The notes below the pieces were generated by a model, which did not search any database, had not been told where the DNA came from, and was given only the letters and a program-made list of their open reading frames with translations. From Chlamydiae bacterium CG10_big_fil_rev_8_21_14_0_10_35_9 (GTDB taxonomy: Bacteria; Chlamydiota; Chlamydiia; Chlamydiales; SM23-39), in NCBI GenBank assembly GCA_002773835.1, contig PFAC01000018.1:1-36838 (forward strand): 36,838 nucleotides of DNA. The letters run 5' to 3'. Positions 30,637 through 36,838 of this stretch are shown here, piece by piece (the stretch's first letter is position 1; every line of letters starts with the position of its first letter). The position numbers were made by a program, and so were the translations under genes.

Positions 30637-30744
30637 GTGCCTTATCTTCACTCTAATGTTCCACAAGAACAGTATAGTATTCGAATAGCTGAAAATATTT
30701 CTGATCTTGTCATAACCCAAAACATTAAATTAGATATGATGTAA
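30637..30744 (+). pseudogene. Tautomerase-like N-terminal stub
   Basis: From a GTG, 35 codons read MPYLHSNVPQEQYSIRIAEN then ISDLVITQ, with Pro directly after the start as in 4-oxalocrotonate tautomerase-like proteins (Pro-1 catalytic). The frame stops at 30742-30744, far short of the normal 60-130 residues. It may be the beginning of a lost gene; the identification is tentative. Confidence 0.35.
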
Positions 30745-30776
30745 AATTTTTTCTTTAACTTTGTCATGGAGAAAAA

Positions 30777-30938
30777 ATGAATACAGAAATAAGCTTAGAT
30801 ACAAAACTTTGGGCCCATAAAAATTTTTCAGGATTATCTCTTGGAGATTCGAGGCGTTCTCGGCGAGTGATTGACATTGCTCAAAAAATGGCGCAATTAA
30901 TAGGTCTGAGCCGCCCCCTTCTCTCAGCTTTTCTTTAA
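30777..30938 (+). pseudogene. IS4-type transposase, N-terminal stub
   Basis: A 53-codon frame with a ribosome site (ATGGAGA) reads LDTKLWAHKNFSGLSLGDSR, RSRRVIDIAQKMAQL, the DNA-binding N-terminus common to IS4-family transposases (WAxxNF...LGDxRRxxR). It ends early (LSRPLLSAFL, TAA) and the DDE catalytic domain is absent. It marks a former insertion sequence between the metalloprotease and the DUF2007 gene. Confidence 0.7.
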
Positions 30939-30990
30939 ATTAACAAGAAAATCATTTATAGTATCTATTCATAAAAACAGCTTAATAAAT

Positions 30991-31218
30991 ATGGATGTCT
31001 GCATTTTAAATACTCAGGAATTAATGCAAGCTCAGCTTGCTCAAGCTAAGTTAGAAAGTCATGGGATTTTATCTGAGTTGAGGACGAATGATGCAAGCGG
31101 GTTTCTACCTCATCTTAGATTCACACAAGGGATCCAACTTTATGTTTCTAAAGAGAACTTAGAGCAATCTATAGAATTATTAAAAGATTACTTTGAAAAA
31201 GACTCCCCTCAACATTAA
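30991..31218 (+). CDS. DUF2007 domain protein
   Basis: 75 residues: MDVCILNTQELMQAQLAQAK, LESHGILSELRTND, then QGIQLYVSKENLEQSIELLK. This fits DUF2007 (a small alpha/beta fold of the putative signal-transducing group); members lie next to many different genes. Soluble, cytoplasmic, no known function. It converges with the SPW-like gene (5 bases between the stops). Confidence 0.8.
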   Translation: MDVCILNTQELMQAQLAQAKLESHGILSELRTNDASGFLPHLRFTQGIQLYVSKENLEQSIELLKDYFEKDSPQH

Positions 31219-31223
31219 GCGTA

Positions 31224-31568
31224 TCATTTTTTCATATAAAATCTTCTCCAAGGTACCGGCGCTTTAGAAGCCTCTGTGGGTAAAATAGCAAACATGATCA
31301 GCAATAGAGCTAAGACCATATAATTTTGAAAAACAGGTGGTGGCGGTGGATCTGGCTGGATAAAAGCGCAAATAGCTAAAGCAAGTGCAGCAATAGTATT
31401 CATCAAATGGATTTTCCTAAGCCGATGTCTAAAAGAAAGAAAAGAAAAAAGGATAATCCAAGTTGCAGTTATAATGTTAAAAATCCAAAGAAAACTTGAG
31501 CTTTGAAAAATCCAACCACTAACTATTAAAAATCCCGCTATGAATAACTCAACGATTCTTGCCCACAT
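31224..31568 (-). CDS. Small four-helix membrane protein, SPW-repeat-like
   Basis: 114 residues with four membrane segments (about 6-18, 22-44, 55-67, 82-97) and paired W/N residues at the repeat positions (FLIVSGWIFQ, LWIFNIITATWIILFSF). This resembles SPW-repeat proteins, which have no known function. PDPPPPPV in a loop is unusual. Its start overlaps the 3' end of the VKOR gene by 20 bases and has AAAGGGCG, so the two are co-transcribed and coupled. Confidence 0.6.
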   Translation of the reverse strand: MWARIVELFIAGFLIVSGWIFQSSSFLWIFNIITATWIILFSFLSFRHRLRKIHLMNTIAALALAICAFIQPDPPPPPVFQNYMVLALLLIMFAILPTEASKAPVPWRRFYMKK

Positions 31569-32184
31569 GCTTTCGCCCTTTTTTTGTAAGTTCTAATCCA
31601 ACTTCATGAGAAATTTTAGAGGGATATCCCCAGCAAGTTTTCCATAAAAGCTTAACGTCTTTTGATCGCTTCCACACTCTATAAAGGAAAATAATACAAG
31701 AGACAACTTCATCATATGCCAAAATGATTAATATAAGAGAAATAAGAGCTGTTACAAGGCAAAGAAAGCACCAAGCCTTAACAATAAAGCCTTGTGCTAT
31801 TACAAGAATAATACTAACAATGCCTAAAGGAATTACATCTAATCCAAATATAATCACTAGCCAGGGGCGAAATTGCCAACGTCGGACAGAGCCAGCTAAA
31901 GCGAAAACAACATCTCCAAGGTAGGCCCATGCTCCCATTACCCCATCGGGAATCCGAAATATACGGCTCATCCAATGAGAAGTAGATGAGTTTAACACCT
32001 GCATTGACTGATCTCCAAATATGGGATCCCAGACAGAAGAAATAATCCCCCACTGATAAAGCCCGAGATAAACAGCAATCAAAAACGCAAATACCCCAAC
32101 TATAGCAACGCGAAACCTTTGACTCCATTTAGAAGGGTTGTAGCTCCAAGGCTCAGGAGGTAATTCGTAATTTGGGCGTTTCAT
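31549..32184 (-). CDS. Vitamin K epoxide reductase (VKOR)-family membrane protein
   Basis: 211 residues with four to five membrane helices. VKOR-family proteins oxidise DsbA-type partners in the periplasm using quinone. CFLC (139-142) in helix 4 is the redox pair near the quinone. SSVWDPIFGDQSMQVLNSST and IPDGVMGAWAYLGDVVF are the usual first-loop and helix-2 signatures. The loop cysteine pair that normally passes electrons is absent: no Cys occurs before residue 139. There is no fused thioredoxin domain. So disulfide relay would need another protein, or this is a non-canonical branch. It shares an operon with the SPW-like protein. Confidence 0.85.
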   Translation of the reverse strand: MKRPNYELPPEPWSYNPSKWSQRFRVAIVGVFAFLIAVYLGLYQWGIISSVWDPIFGDQSMQVLNSSTSHWMSRIFRIPDGVMGAWAYLGDVVFALAGSVRRWQFRPWLVIIFGLDVIPLGIVSIILVIAQGFIVKAWCFLCLVTALISLILIILAYDEVVSCIIFLYRVWKRSKDVKLLWKTCWGYPSKISHEVGLELTKKGRKHVGKNR

Positions 32185-32232
32185 ATTTTCTATATAAAAA
32201 AACGCTTGTTAAATAACAATTATAGGAAAAGC

Positions 32233-33819
32233 TTAGTTAGCCTGGAAAACATCCAGGCCCTTAACAGTTTCTTGTAGAGCTTCGCATAAAGTATCTTTAA
32301 GAAATATCACAAGATCCTTGTCCCCCTGGAGCTGACATCTCATTTCGTTTGAAAGCAAAGGGTTTTCTAAATAGGTTTCACATTGGGTGAGGAAATTTTG
32401 TTCCATGTAATTTGGATCATGTTCCTGCAGATAGAGAGCCAATCCAATAATTTCATCAATAAAGGAATTTTGCCATTTTGTTGATAATGTTCGATAAATA
32501 GCTACAACAAATGGAATATAAAAAGTCAGCTCTGAAGGTATATTTTCTCTAGTGTAGTAAAGAAAGGGCATATCATAAAAATAGTTCCTTATCGCTAAGA
32601 GTTCTTGTTTATGCAACAAGTTTTCTGACTCTTTATCAAGATAATTTGCCACTTTGCGAAATTTATCCCGGTGCATTTTAGGAATATGCGAACAGATCAT
32701 TTGATGCGCCGTATCATGAACAAGGGTCTCTATGAGATGTGATATTTTCTGATTGTGGACACAAGACATAACAGGAATTCTTGTACAAGGAATGCTAATA
32801 GGCCTTTGATCATGACACCAGTCTTTAATCTTTTCCGAAAACCCAAAACAAGCTGATAAATCTTGCACATTATCACCAAAGTGCATCTTCAATAATCTAT
32901 GGAATGTAAAAGGCATTAAATGAAGAAGGCACTCATCTTGGTGGTAACACATTCCTCTAAGAACAAAGGAGTTGAAATCTTGCATATTAGGTTTTTTAGA
33001 AAAGGAAATACGAAAAACAAGTTTTTCAAGTAGCGATTTATCTTTTATCTCAAAAAGAAGTCTTTGATAAACAGAAGTCGCATCAGACTTTAATATTCCT
33101 TGATAAAACTCTGAAAAAAACTTTTCTCCGATCTTAGATTCAAGATCTACAACCTCAACACTAACAATATCCTCAGGTTGTCGATAAGAAATTAATGTTG
33201 ATAAAAGTGCAAGAGAGCAAAGTTCTCCATCTGTTAGTTTTCCAGAAAAATAACAAGCAAGGGCGTAGTCAAACCAATCACCCTTATTAAAAATCGAATG
33301 CGCTTGATTAAATTCTCGAAAAGCACAGCTTACCTCTTCTAAAGTCCCCATCATTTGCAACTGGCCTAATGTATGTATGCCAGCTACAATAAGCTCTTTT
33401 CGGTCTCTTTCCTTTACAGTAGAAAATAGAGGGGAAAGCTCTATATGATTTCTATCTTCCACTAGTTTAAATGCAATTTCTTCTTCATATTCTTCCCCTT
33501 CTGCATCAAGGTGAGAAATAAGAAAAGAAAAAGCTTTTTCCCTTTGCAAAAGATCCCCTGAATTAATACAAGAAGCCATAGTATTTAGCATTTGAACAAA
33601 TCGTCTCAGCTTGCTTTCTTCTTGATTTTCTAATTTTTTAAGGGCGTATTGATATAGTTCGGCATCTTTCTCTAATAGAATAATTCTATTCTTTGGTAAA
33701 TCAAAGACTAGGGCTTCATGATCTTTATAATGAAAAATAGAAGTACCTTCACCTCCATAGCAAAATAAGGTTGCTGTCAAGGCGAGAAGATAAATGAAAA
33801 CTCTTTGTATTGCAGTCAT
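32233..33819 (-). CDS. Large hypothetical exported protein
   Basis: 528 residues with a signal peptide (AIQRVFIYLLALTATLFCYG, cleavage near residue 21-22). The mature part is helical and charged with about twelve scattered Cys. HDTAH (368-372) lies in a helix (LIETLVHDTAHQMICSHIPK), a form close to the HExxH zinc-protease motif but with Asp instead of Glu, and no third ligand is obvious. No family recognised; alpha-solenoid repeats are possible. The shared promoter element is 61 bases upstream. Likely secreted or periplasmic. Confidence 0.7.
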   Translation of the reverse strand: MTAIQRVFIYLLALTATLFCYGGEGTSIFHYKDHEALVFDLPKNRIILLEKDAELYQYALKKLENQEESKLRRFVQMLNTMASCINSGDLLQREKAFSFLISHLDAEGEEYEEEIAFKLVEDRNHIELSPLFSTVKERDRKELIVAGIHTLGQLQMMGTLEEVSCAFREFNQAHSIFNKGDWFDYALACYFSGKLTDGELCSLALLSTLISYRQPEDIVSVEVVDLESKIGEKFFSEFYQGILKSDATSVYQRLLFEIKDKSLLEKLVFRISFSKKPNMQDFNSFVLRGMCYHQDECLLHLMPFTFHRLLKMHFGDNVQDLSACFGFSEKIKDWCHDQRPISIPCTRIPVMSCVHNQKISHLIETLVHDTAHQMICSHIPKMHRDKFRKVANYLDKESENLLHKQELLAIRNYFYDMPFLYYTRENIPSELTFYIPFVVAIYRTLSTKWQNSFIDEIIGLALYLQEHDPNYMEQNFLTQCETYLENPLLSNEMRCQLQGDKDLVIFLKDTLCEALQETVKGLDVFQAN

Positions 33820-33850
33820 TCAGTATATATTGTTTTTTTAGTGGGAAAAC

Positions 33851-33900
33851 TTTATAGAAATTATAATTTTCACTCTATCAAAAGTTCTAAAGATTCTCTT
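33851..33900 (-). promoter_or_regulatory. Shared promoter element, copy R14, overlapping the end of the GNAT gene
   Basis: On the minus strand TTTAGAACTTTTGATAGAG; TTGATA (33876-33881) is 19 bases from TATAAA (33851-33856), and the core is 61 bases from the ATG at 33819. It contains the stop codon (33887-33889) of the upstream GNAT gene. It is the only copy right of 22 kb. Confidence 0.5.
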
Positions 33901-34321
33901 CTTTTGGCAAGTTTTTGCGCAGGTAATGAAATGCAGTATTGTATTTATACCCTGAACGAGTAAATTCTAACTGAAAGCCTATTTTTTGATAAAACTCAGA
34001 TGCTTGAAAGCTCATAGTCTCAACAAAAGCAAAAGGACATTGGTTTTCTTTTCCATATTGAAAAGCTTTTTCCATTAACTTTGTTCCAATTCCTTGACCT
34101 CGATGCCCATCTTCAACATAGACATATTTTATATGTAAAGCGCCCCAAAAAAGATCAACTACGACTGCGCCAGCAAAGTTTCCTTGAGCATTTGCTACAA
34201 AGGCCACAGAATCATGTATTTCATTATACCCAGTCATGGATATGGCATGACGAGCAAAGCCTTCATAGATTTTCTTTTTTAAGTCTTCACTTAAAGGTAG
34301 CTGTTTTATCTCTGTTATCAT
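33887..34321 (-). CDS. GNAT family N-acetyltransferase
   Basis: 144 residues. The acetyl-CoA binding signature RGQGIGTKLM (74-83) follows the strand IKYVYVEDGHRG, and motif B is VETMSFQASEFYQKIGFQLE. Complete and of normal length. The substrate is unknown; the closest style is the small acetyltransferases with a Tyr in FYQKIGF. It stands 67 bases before the start of the large exported protein on the same strand. Confidence 0.85.
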   Translation of the reverse strand: MITEIKQLPLSEDLKKKIYEGFARHAISMTGYNEIHDSVAFVANAQGNFAGAVVVDLFWGALHIKYVYVEDGHRGQGIGTKLMEKAFQYGKENQCPFAFVETMSFQASEFYQKIGFQLEFTRSGYKYNTAFHYLRKNLPKEENL

Positions 34322-34433
34322 GCTTGTCTCTCAAAGGTAAGAAAATAAAAGTAATATAGAGACTTTAGCATTTTAAAAGGGAAAAATTGATTTGATAGTT
34401 TTTTTTATCAATTTATTATCAACTATTTTTGAG

Positions 34434-34649
34434 ATGAAATTTCTTATAACCATATTAGCTATTTTGATTTTCAGCACTAAGCCAAAACTTTTTGCTGAAG
34501 AAGAAACTCTTACTTTTTATTATGAAGTAGCTAAAGAAACTTGCCATGATATTTTCTCTATTAGAACAGAAATGGATAGAATCAATAAATGGAAAATTCC
34601 ATCCAATTTCAACAAAAATACATCGACCAGATGCCCTTTTAAGAAATAA
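34434..34649 (+). CDS. Small exported hypothetical protein
   Basis: 71 residues from the ATG at 34434 (an earlier TTG at 34392 is not convincing). The signal peptide MKFLITILAILIFSTKPKLF has a likely cleavage near FA-EEE (residue 22). The mature part is about 50 residues with two Cys (CHDIF, TRCPF) that could pair. Function unknown. A bidirectional terminator follows. Confidence 0.55.
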   Translation: MKFLITILAILIFSTKPKLFAEEETLTFYYEVAKETCHDIFSIRTEMDRINKWKIPSNFNKNTSTRCPFKK

Positions 34650-34680
34650 TGATAAACCTAGTGCTATTGGAAACTTAAGA

Positions 34681-34706
34681 AAAAGCCCGCTAGTAGTGGG
34701 CTTTTT
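34681..34706. terminator. Bidirectional intrinsic terminator
   Basis: AAAAGCCC-GCTAGTAGT-GGGCTTTT: an 8-base stem with A/T tails on both sides, placed between the convergent genes ending at 34649 (+) and 34721 (-). It fits a factor-independent terminator for both. Confidence 0.85.
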
Positions 34707-34720
34707 CTACCCATAAATTT

Positions 34721-35077
34721 TTAGATAGGAAGAAAAAACTTTGAACCATCCACAACAAAAACATTTGGAATATACTCACACATTGTTTCAGCATCTTTTT
34801 TAAATATAGCCCACTCTCTTTCTAAAATTGGATAAGGCTGTTCTTTTACAAATGCATGAGCCCCTTCTTTAAATTTGATTCCAATGGCCAACTTTGGCTG
34901 AATAATTCCCTGTTCTTCTGCAATCTTGTTCATTTTTTCTACACATTCTGCATAAGTAGTTTGATCCATTGGTCCTAGATTAGCTACGGCGTTTTCTTCA
35001 AGTTCATTAATAGTTCATAAATATCTCGGGTCACAATAGAAAGTTCCTTCTGAAAATGGGTTTGCTGCGCTGGACAT
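34721..35077 (-). pseudogene. Hypothetical gene interrupted by an in-frame TGA
   Basis: From an ATG at 35075-35077 with a strong AAAGGTGA site, the frame reads MSSAANPFSEGTFYCDPRYL then TGA (35015-35017), and continues without a shift TINELEENAVANLGPMDQTT and on to the stop at 34721-34723. The total would be 118 residues with the TGA read through. A second ATG at 34967-34969 with AGGACC could give an 82-residue product alone. The part after the TGA is charged and soluble, with no known family. A nonsense mutation in a formerly intact gene is the simplest reading; stop read-through cannot be excluded. Confidence 0.65.
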
Positions 35078-35160
35078 AAGTTTTTCACCTTTGAAAATTT
35101 ATTAGTGTGGAAAATCTACTTATGTTGAAAATTAAATTAAAGAAAAAAATTTAATATCAT

Positions 35161-36066
35161 TTATTTAAAAAAGTCTAAAGTTGCCTTCCAAGCTTTCTTA
35201 TTTGCCTCTTGGTTACCCTCTGGAGTTCCTCCTAATCGACACCAAAACTTTCCAACTGGATGGTATACAGGACCTTCATAGGGAGCTATAATACCATGAC
35301 CTGCATTCGGATATATCAAAAGCTCTTTTTGGATGGTGGATTTTTTCTGATGCAATCGATCTATAATTAGTTTCCCATATAGCCCTGACGGCCAAATTTT
35401 ATCTTGTTCCCCGGCTATAATCAGAATAGGGCAAGAGATATTTTCTACAGGAATAGCAGCTTTTTCTAAGATATTATTTTTATGACGGATCATAAAAAGA
35501 TCTACAATATCATAAGGGTCTTCTTCTGAATTAGAATGATATGGAATAATTCCTTCTTTGCTAGCTAAAAAAAGATCCTCAGCTTCTGACAAATCTTGAT
35601 AAGAGCTCATAACTCCCTGTAAATAAGGGGAAATTGGAGCATTGTTAAAAGTCCAAGCAGGTTTATTTGGATAAGGGAATCCTCCGCAAGCTGCGCTGCA
35701 TGGAACAAAAGCTACAATCCCATCAATTATATCAGGGAAAAGAGACCCTAATATGAGAGCTAACTCCCCTCCTCTAGAATACCCCAAAAGATTTAGAGAG
35801 TAAGGATCAAACCTGCTTCTTAACCAATTGATTGCTTTTTGAAAATACTCCAAGGGAATATTTTCAAGATAAGAAGGTAAGCCTTCTTCTCCAAAATATC
35901 CTAAGCCCAAAACAATATAACTGTGAGATGCTATATATTCTGATAAAGCTTCAGCAACTCCTCCATCTGATCCGGGAAGGACTATAATAGCTGTTGGCTT
36001 TTTGATCTGATCGGGATAAAAGAGAACCCCTTTTAAACCTTCTTTCTCAACAAGTTCTTTATTCAT
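35161..36066 (-). CDS. Alpha/beta hydrolase of the acyl-CoA thioesterase (BAAT C-terminal) type
   Basis: 301 residues. Oxyanion loop VLPGSDGGVAEAL (29-41), nucleophile elbow GYSRGGE (Ser97), Asp222 (AGEQDKIWPS) and His257 (NAGHGI) make a full triad. The layout follows the BAAT_C / dienelactone-hydrolase group; the acyl-CoA-binding N-terminal domain of BAAT proteins is absent. Cytoplasmic. Substrate uncertain: a thioester or other acyl ester. It stands 39 bases upstream of crcB's end on the same strand (crcB stop 36106), so co-transcription is likely. Confidence 0.85.
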   Translation of the reverse strand: MNKELVEKEGLKGVLFYPDQIKKPTAIIVLPGSDGGVAEALSEYIASHSYIVLGLGYFGEEGLPSYLENIPLEYFQKAINWLRSRFDPYSLNLLGYSRGGELALILGSLFPDIIDGIVAFVPCSAACGGFPYPNKPAWTFNNAPISPYLQGVMSSYQDLSEAEDLFLASKEGIIPYHSNSEEDPYDIVDLFMIRHKNNILEKAAIPVENISCPILIIAGEQDKIWPSGLYGKLIIDRLHQKKSTIQKELLIYPNAGHGIIAPYEGPVYHPVGKFWCRLGGTPEGNQEANKKAWKATLDFFK

Positions 36067-36105
36067 AAGCTTAGATTTACCAATTTATTCTCTCATTATA
36101 AATAA

Positions 36106-36495
36106 CTATGACAAAAACTGTATAAAGAGCCTAAGAATTCTTAACCCCACAAAAAAGGAAATAATGCATACAATAACGCTAAGCGCTGCATAAAAGATTG
36201 CTGTAAAATGAGAGCCTTTTTCATAAAGCAGGCCAAATTCTAAAGCAAATGCAGAAAAAGTGGTGAAGCCACCTAAAAACCCTTGAATGAGAAAGTGTCT
36301 CATATTAATAGAGACATTTCCATAAAAGGCCATCGCTTCAGTCAACAGACCTATTAAAAAACATCCTAATATATTAACCAGAAATACTTTGAAAGGAACA
36401 GATAGAACAAAAGACGGCAATATTCGCATTATTCCAACACGAGCCATTGCCCCTAAAGCGCCTCCAAGTCCAATCCAAATATATGAGCTAGCCAT
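36106..36495 (-). CDS. crcB: CrcB/FluC fluoride ion channel
   Basis: 129 residues, four membrane helices, an inner-membrane dual-topology fluoride exporter. GGALGAMARVGI (11-22), LVNILGCFLIGLL (helix 2, with the polar Asn) and GFLGGFTTFSAFALE (with the phenylalanine box and TTFS) are the signature. No fluoride riboswitch is visible upstream. The next gene to the right starts the same strand's upstream unit; spacing 87 bases. Confidence 0.95.
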   Translation of the reverse strand: MASSYIWIGLGGALGAMARVGIMRILPSFVLSVPFKVFLVNILGCFLIGLLTEAMAFYGNVSINMRHFLIQGFLGGFTTFSAFALEFGLLYEKGSHFTAIFYAALSVIVCIISFFVGLRILRLFIQFLS

Positions 36496-36582
36496 TTCAT
36501 TAGTTTTTAATTTTCTATAAACTATGCCTGAAGCTCTTTTATCAAAGCAATATTGAAGACGCTTAATCTTTTACATTAAACT

Positions 36583-36838
36583 TTACCTCATCCTTTCTAA
36601 AAATTCTTTCTTAGCAACATCAAACTGCTCTTGAGAGGAAACTTCTTCGATTTCATATCCCATTTGGTTCAATCGTTTAGCTAACTCTGTAAATTCATCA
36701 TAATTTTCAATTAACTTTCCGCCTCCATCGCAATAAAGCCAGTCAAGCAATTTTTCTGCATGAGTCCTATTTCCAAGATGATTATAATTTTTCATCCAGT
36801 AGTCAAACTTCTGCTCTGCTCTTTGCAGTCTCTCTTGA
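36583..36838 (-). CDS. Hypothetical protein, 5' end cut by window edge
   Basis: The frame ends at 36583. An ATG at 36793-36795 gives 70 residues, but the frame is open to the right edge (…ERLQRAEQKFDYWMKNYNHL), continuing a charged helix, so the true start is probably outside the window. The part seen is a helix-rich soluble protein (LLDWLYCDGGGKLIENYDEF, TELAKRLNQMGYEIEEVSSQ). No family recognised. Confidence 0.6.
   Translation of the reverse strand, partial: QERLQRAEQKFDYWMKNYNHLGNRTHAEKLLDWLYCDGGGKLIENYDEFTELAKRLNQMGYEIEEVSSQEQFDVAKKEFLERMR

Overview
The window is a strongly AT-rich bacterial chromosome segment with short signal-peptide genes, many small accessory genes and decayed mobile elements. 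The best guess is a Gram-negative, host-associated bacterium such as an amoeba symbiont of the chlamydia-like type (Parachlamydiaceae and relatives). This rests on overall style: Fic and RhuM-like proteins, a secreted leucine-rich-repeat protein, many secreted hypotheticals and low G+C. No diagnostic marker gene (rRNA, tRNA, ribosomal protein) is present, so the taxon is an inference.

Layout. 1-21 kb is an accessory region: a partial unknown gene, a Fic protein, a frameshifted HigB toxin with an intact HigA antitoxin, a Nudix hydrolase, a truncated RhuM + DUF4160 + DUF2442 + YciI-like operon, a second Fic protein behind an array of palindromic operators, DUF1543, a GlcG/HbpS-like protein, a broken HNH nuclease, an AAA/DUF4143 ATPase, fragments of a flavin monooxygenase and a serine recombinase, an LRR protein, a TM2 protein, an exported amine oxidase, a TnpA stub, a cold-shock protein, a lipase-like hydrolase, an alcohol dehydrogenase fragment, MepB and unknown genes. 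From 19 to 37 kb the content is more housekeeping: threonine aldolase, LysE exporter, NudC, a GntR-DUF2000-phosphotransferase operon, histidine phosphatase, a frameshifted TnpB with its end hairpin, rRNA pseudouridine synthase, VOC protein, metalloprotease, a second transposase stub, VKOR, GNAT, an alpha/beta hydrolase, the CrcB/FluC fluoride channel and hypotheticals.

The most striking signal is a dispersed sequence, written in the sense of the neighbouring gene as roughly TTCAGAACTTTTGATTGGGA, often preceded by TGGAGGTGGAGAGACGCG. About fifteen intergenic copies occur, concentrated in the first 21 kb. About ten of them lie about 55-72 bases before a start codon, with the TTGGGA end placed as a -35 box 15-19 bases (mostly 16-18) from a -10-like hexamer. 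The copy before the + strand gene at 4564 is turned round accordingly. Other copies are orphans with no gene behind them. I read this as a shared promoter module spread through the accessory genes (a mobile promoter or a regulon signature). Two copies also carry nearly the same strong stem-loop.

Several genes are damaged: HigB (two frameshifts), RhuM (truncated), HNH, TnpA, TnpB, an IS4-type transposase, a tautomerase-like stub, the monooxygenase and dehydrogenase fragments, and a 118-residue gene with an in-frame TGA. The NudC homologue carries Lys where the Nudix box should have its catalytic Glu. Starts were moved from TTG/GTG to internal ATG codons where Shine-Dalgarno spacing clearly favoured them.
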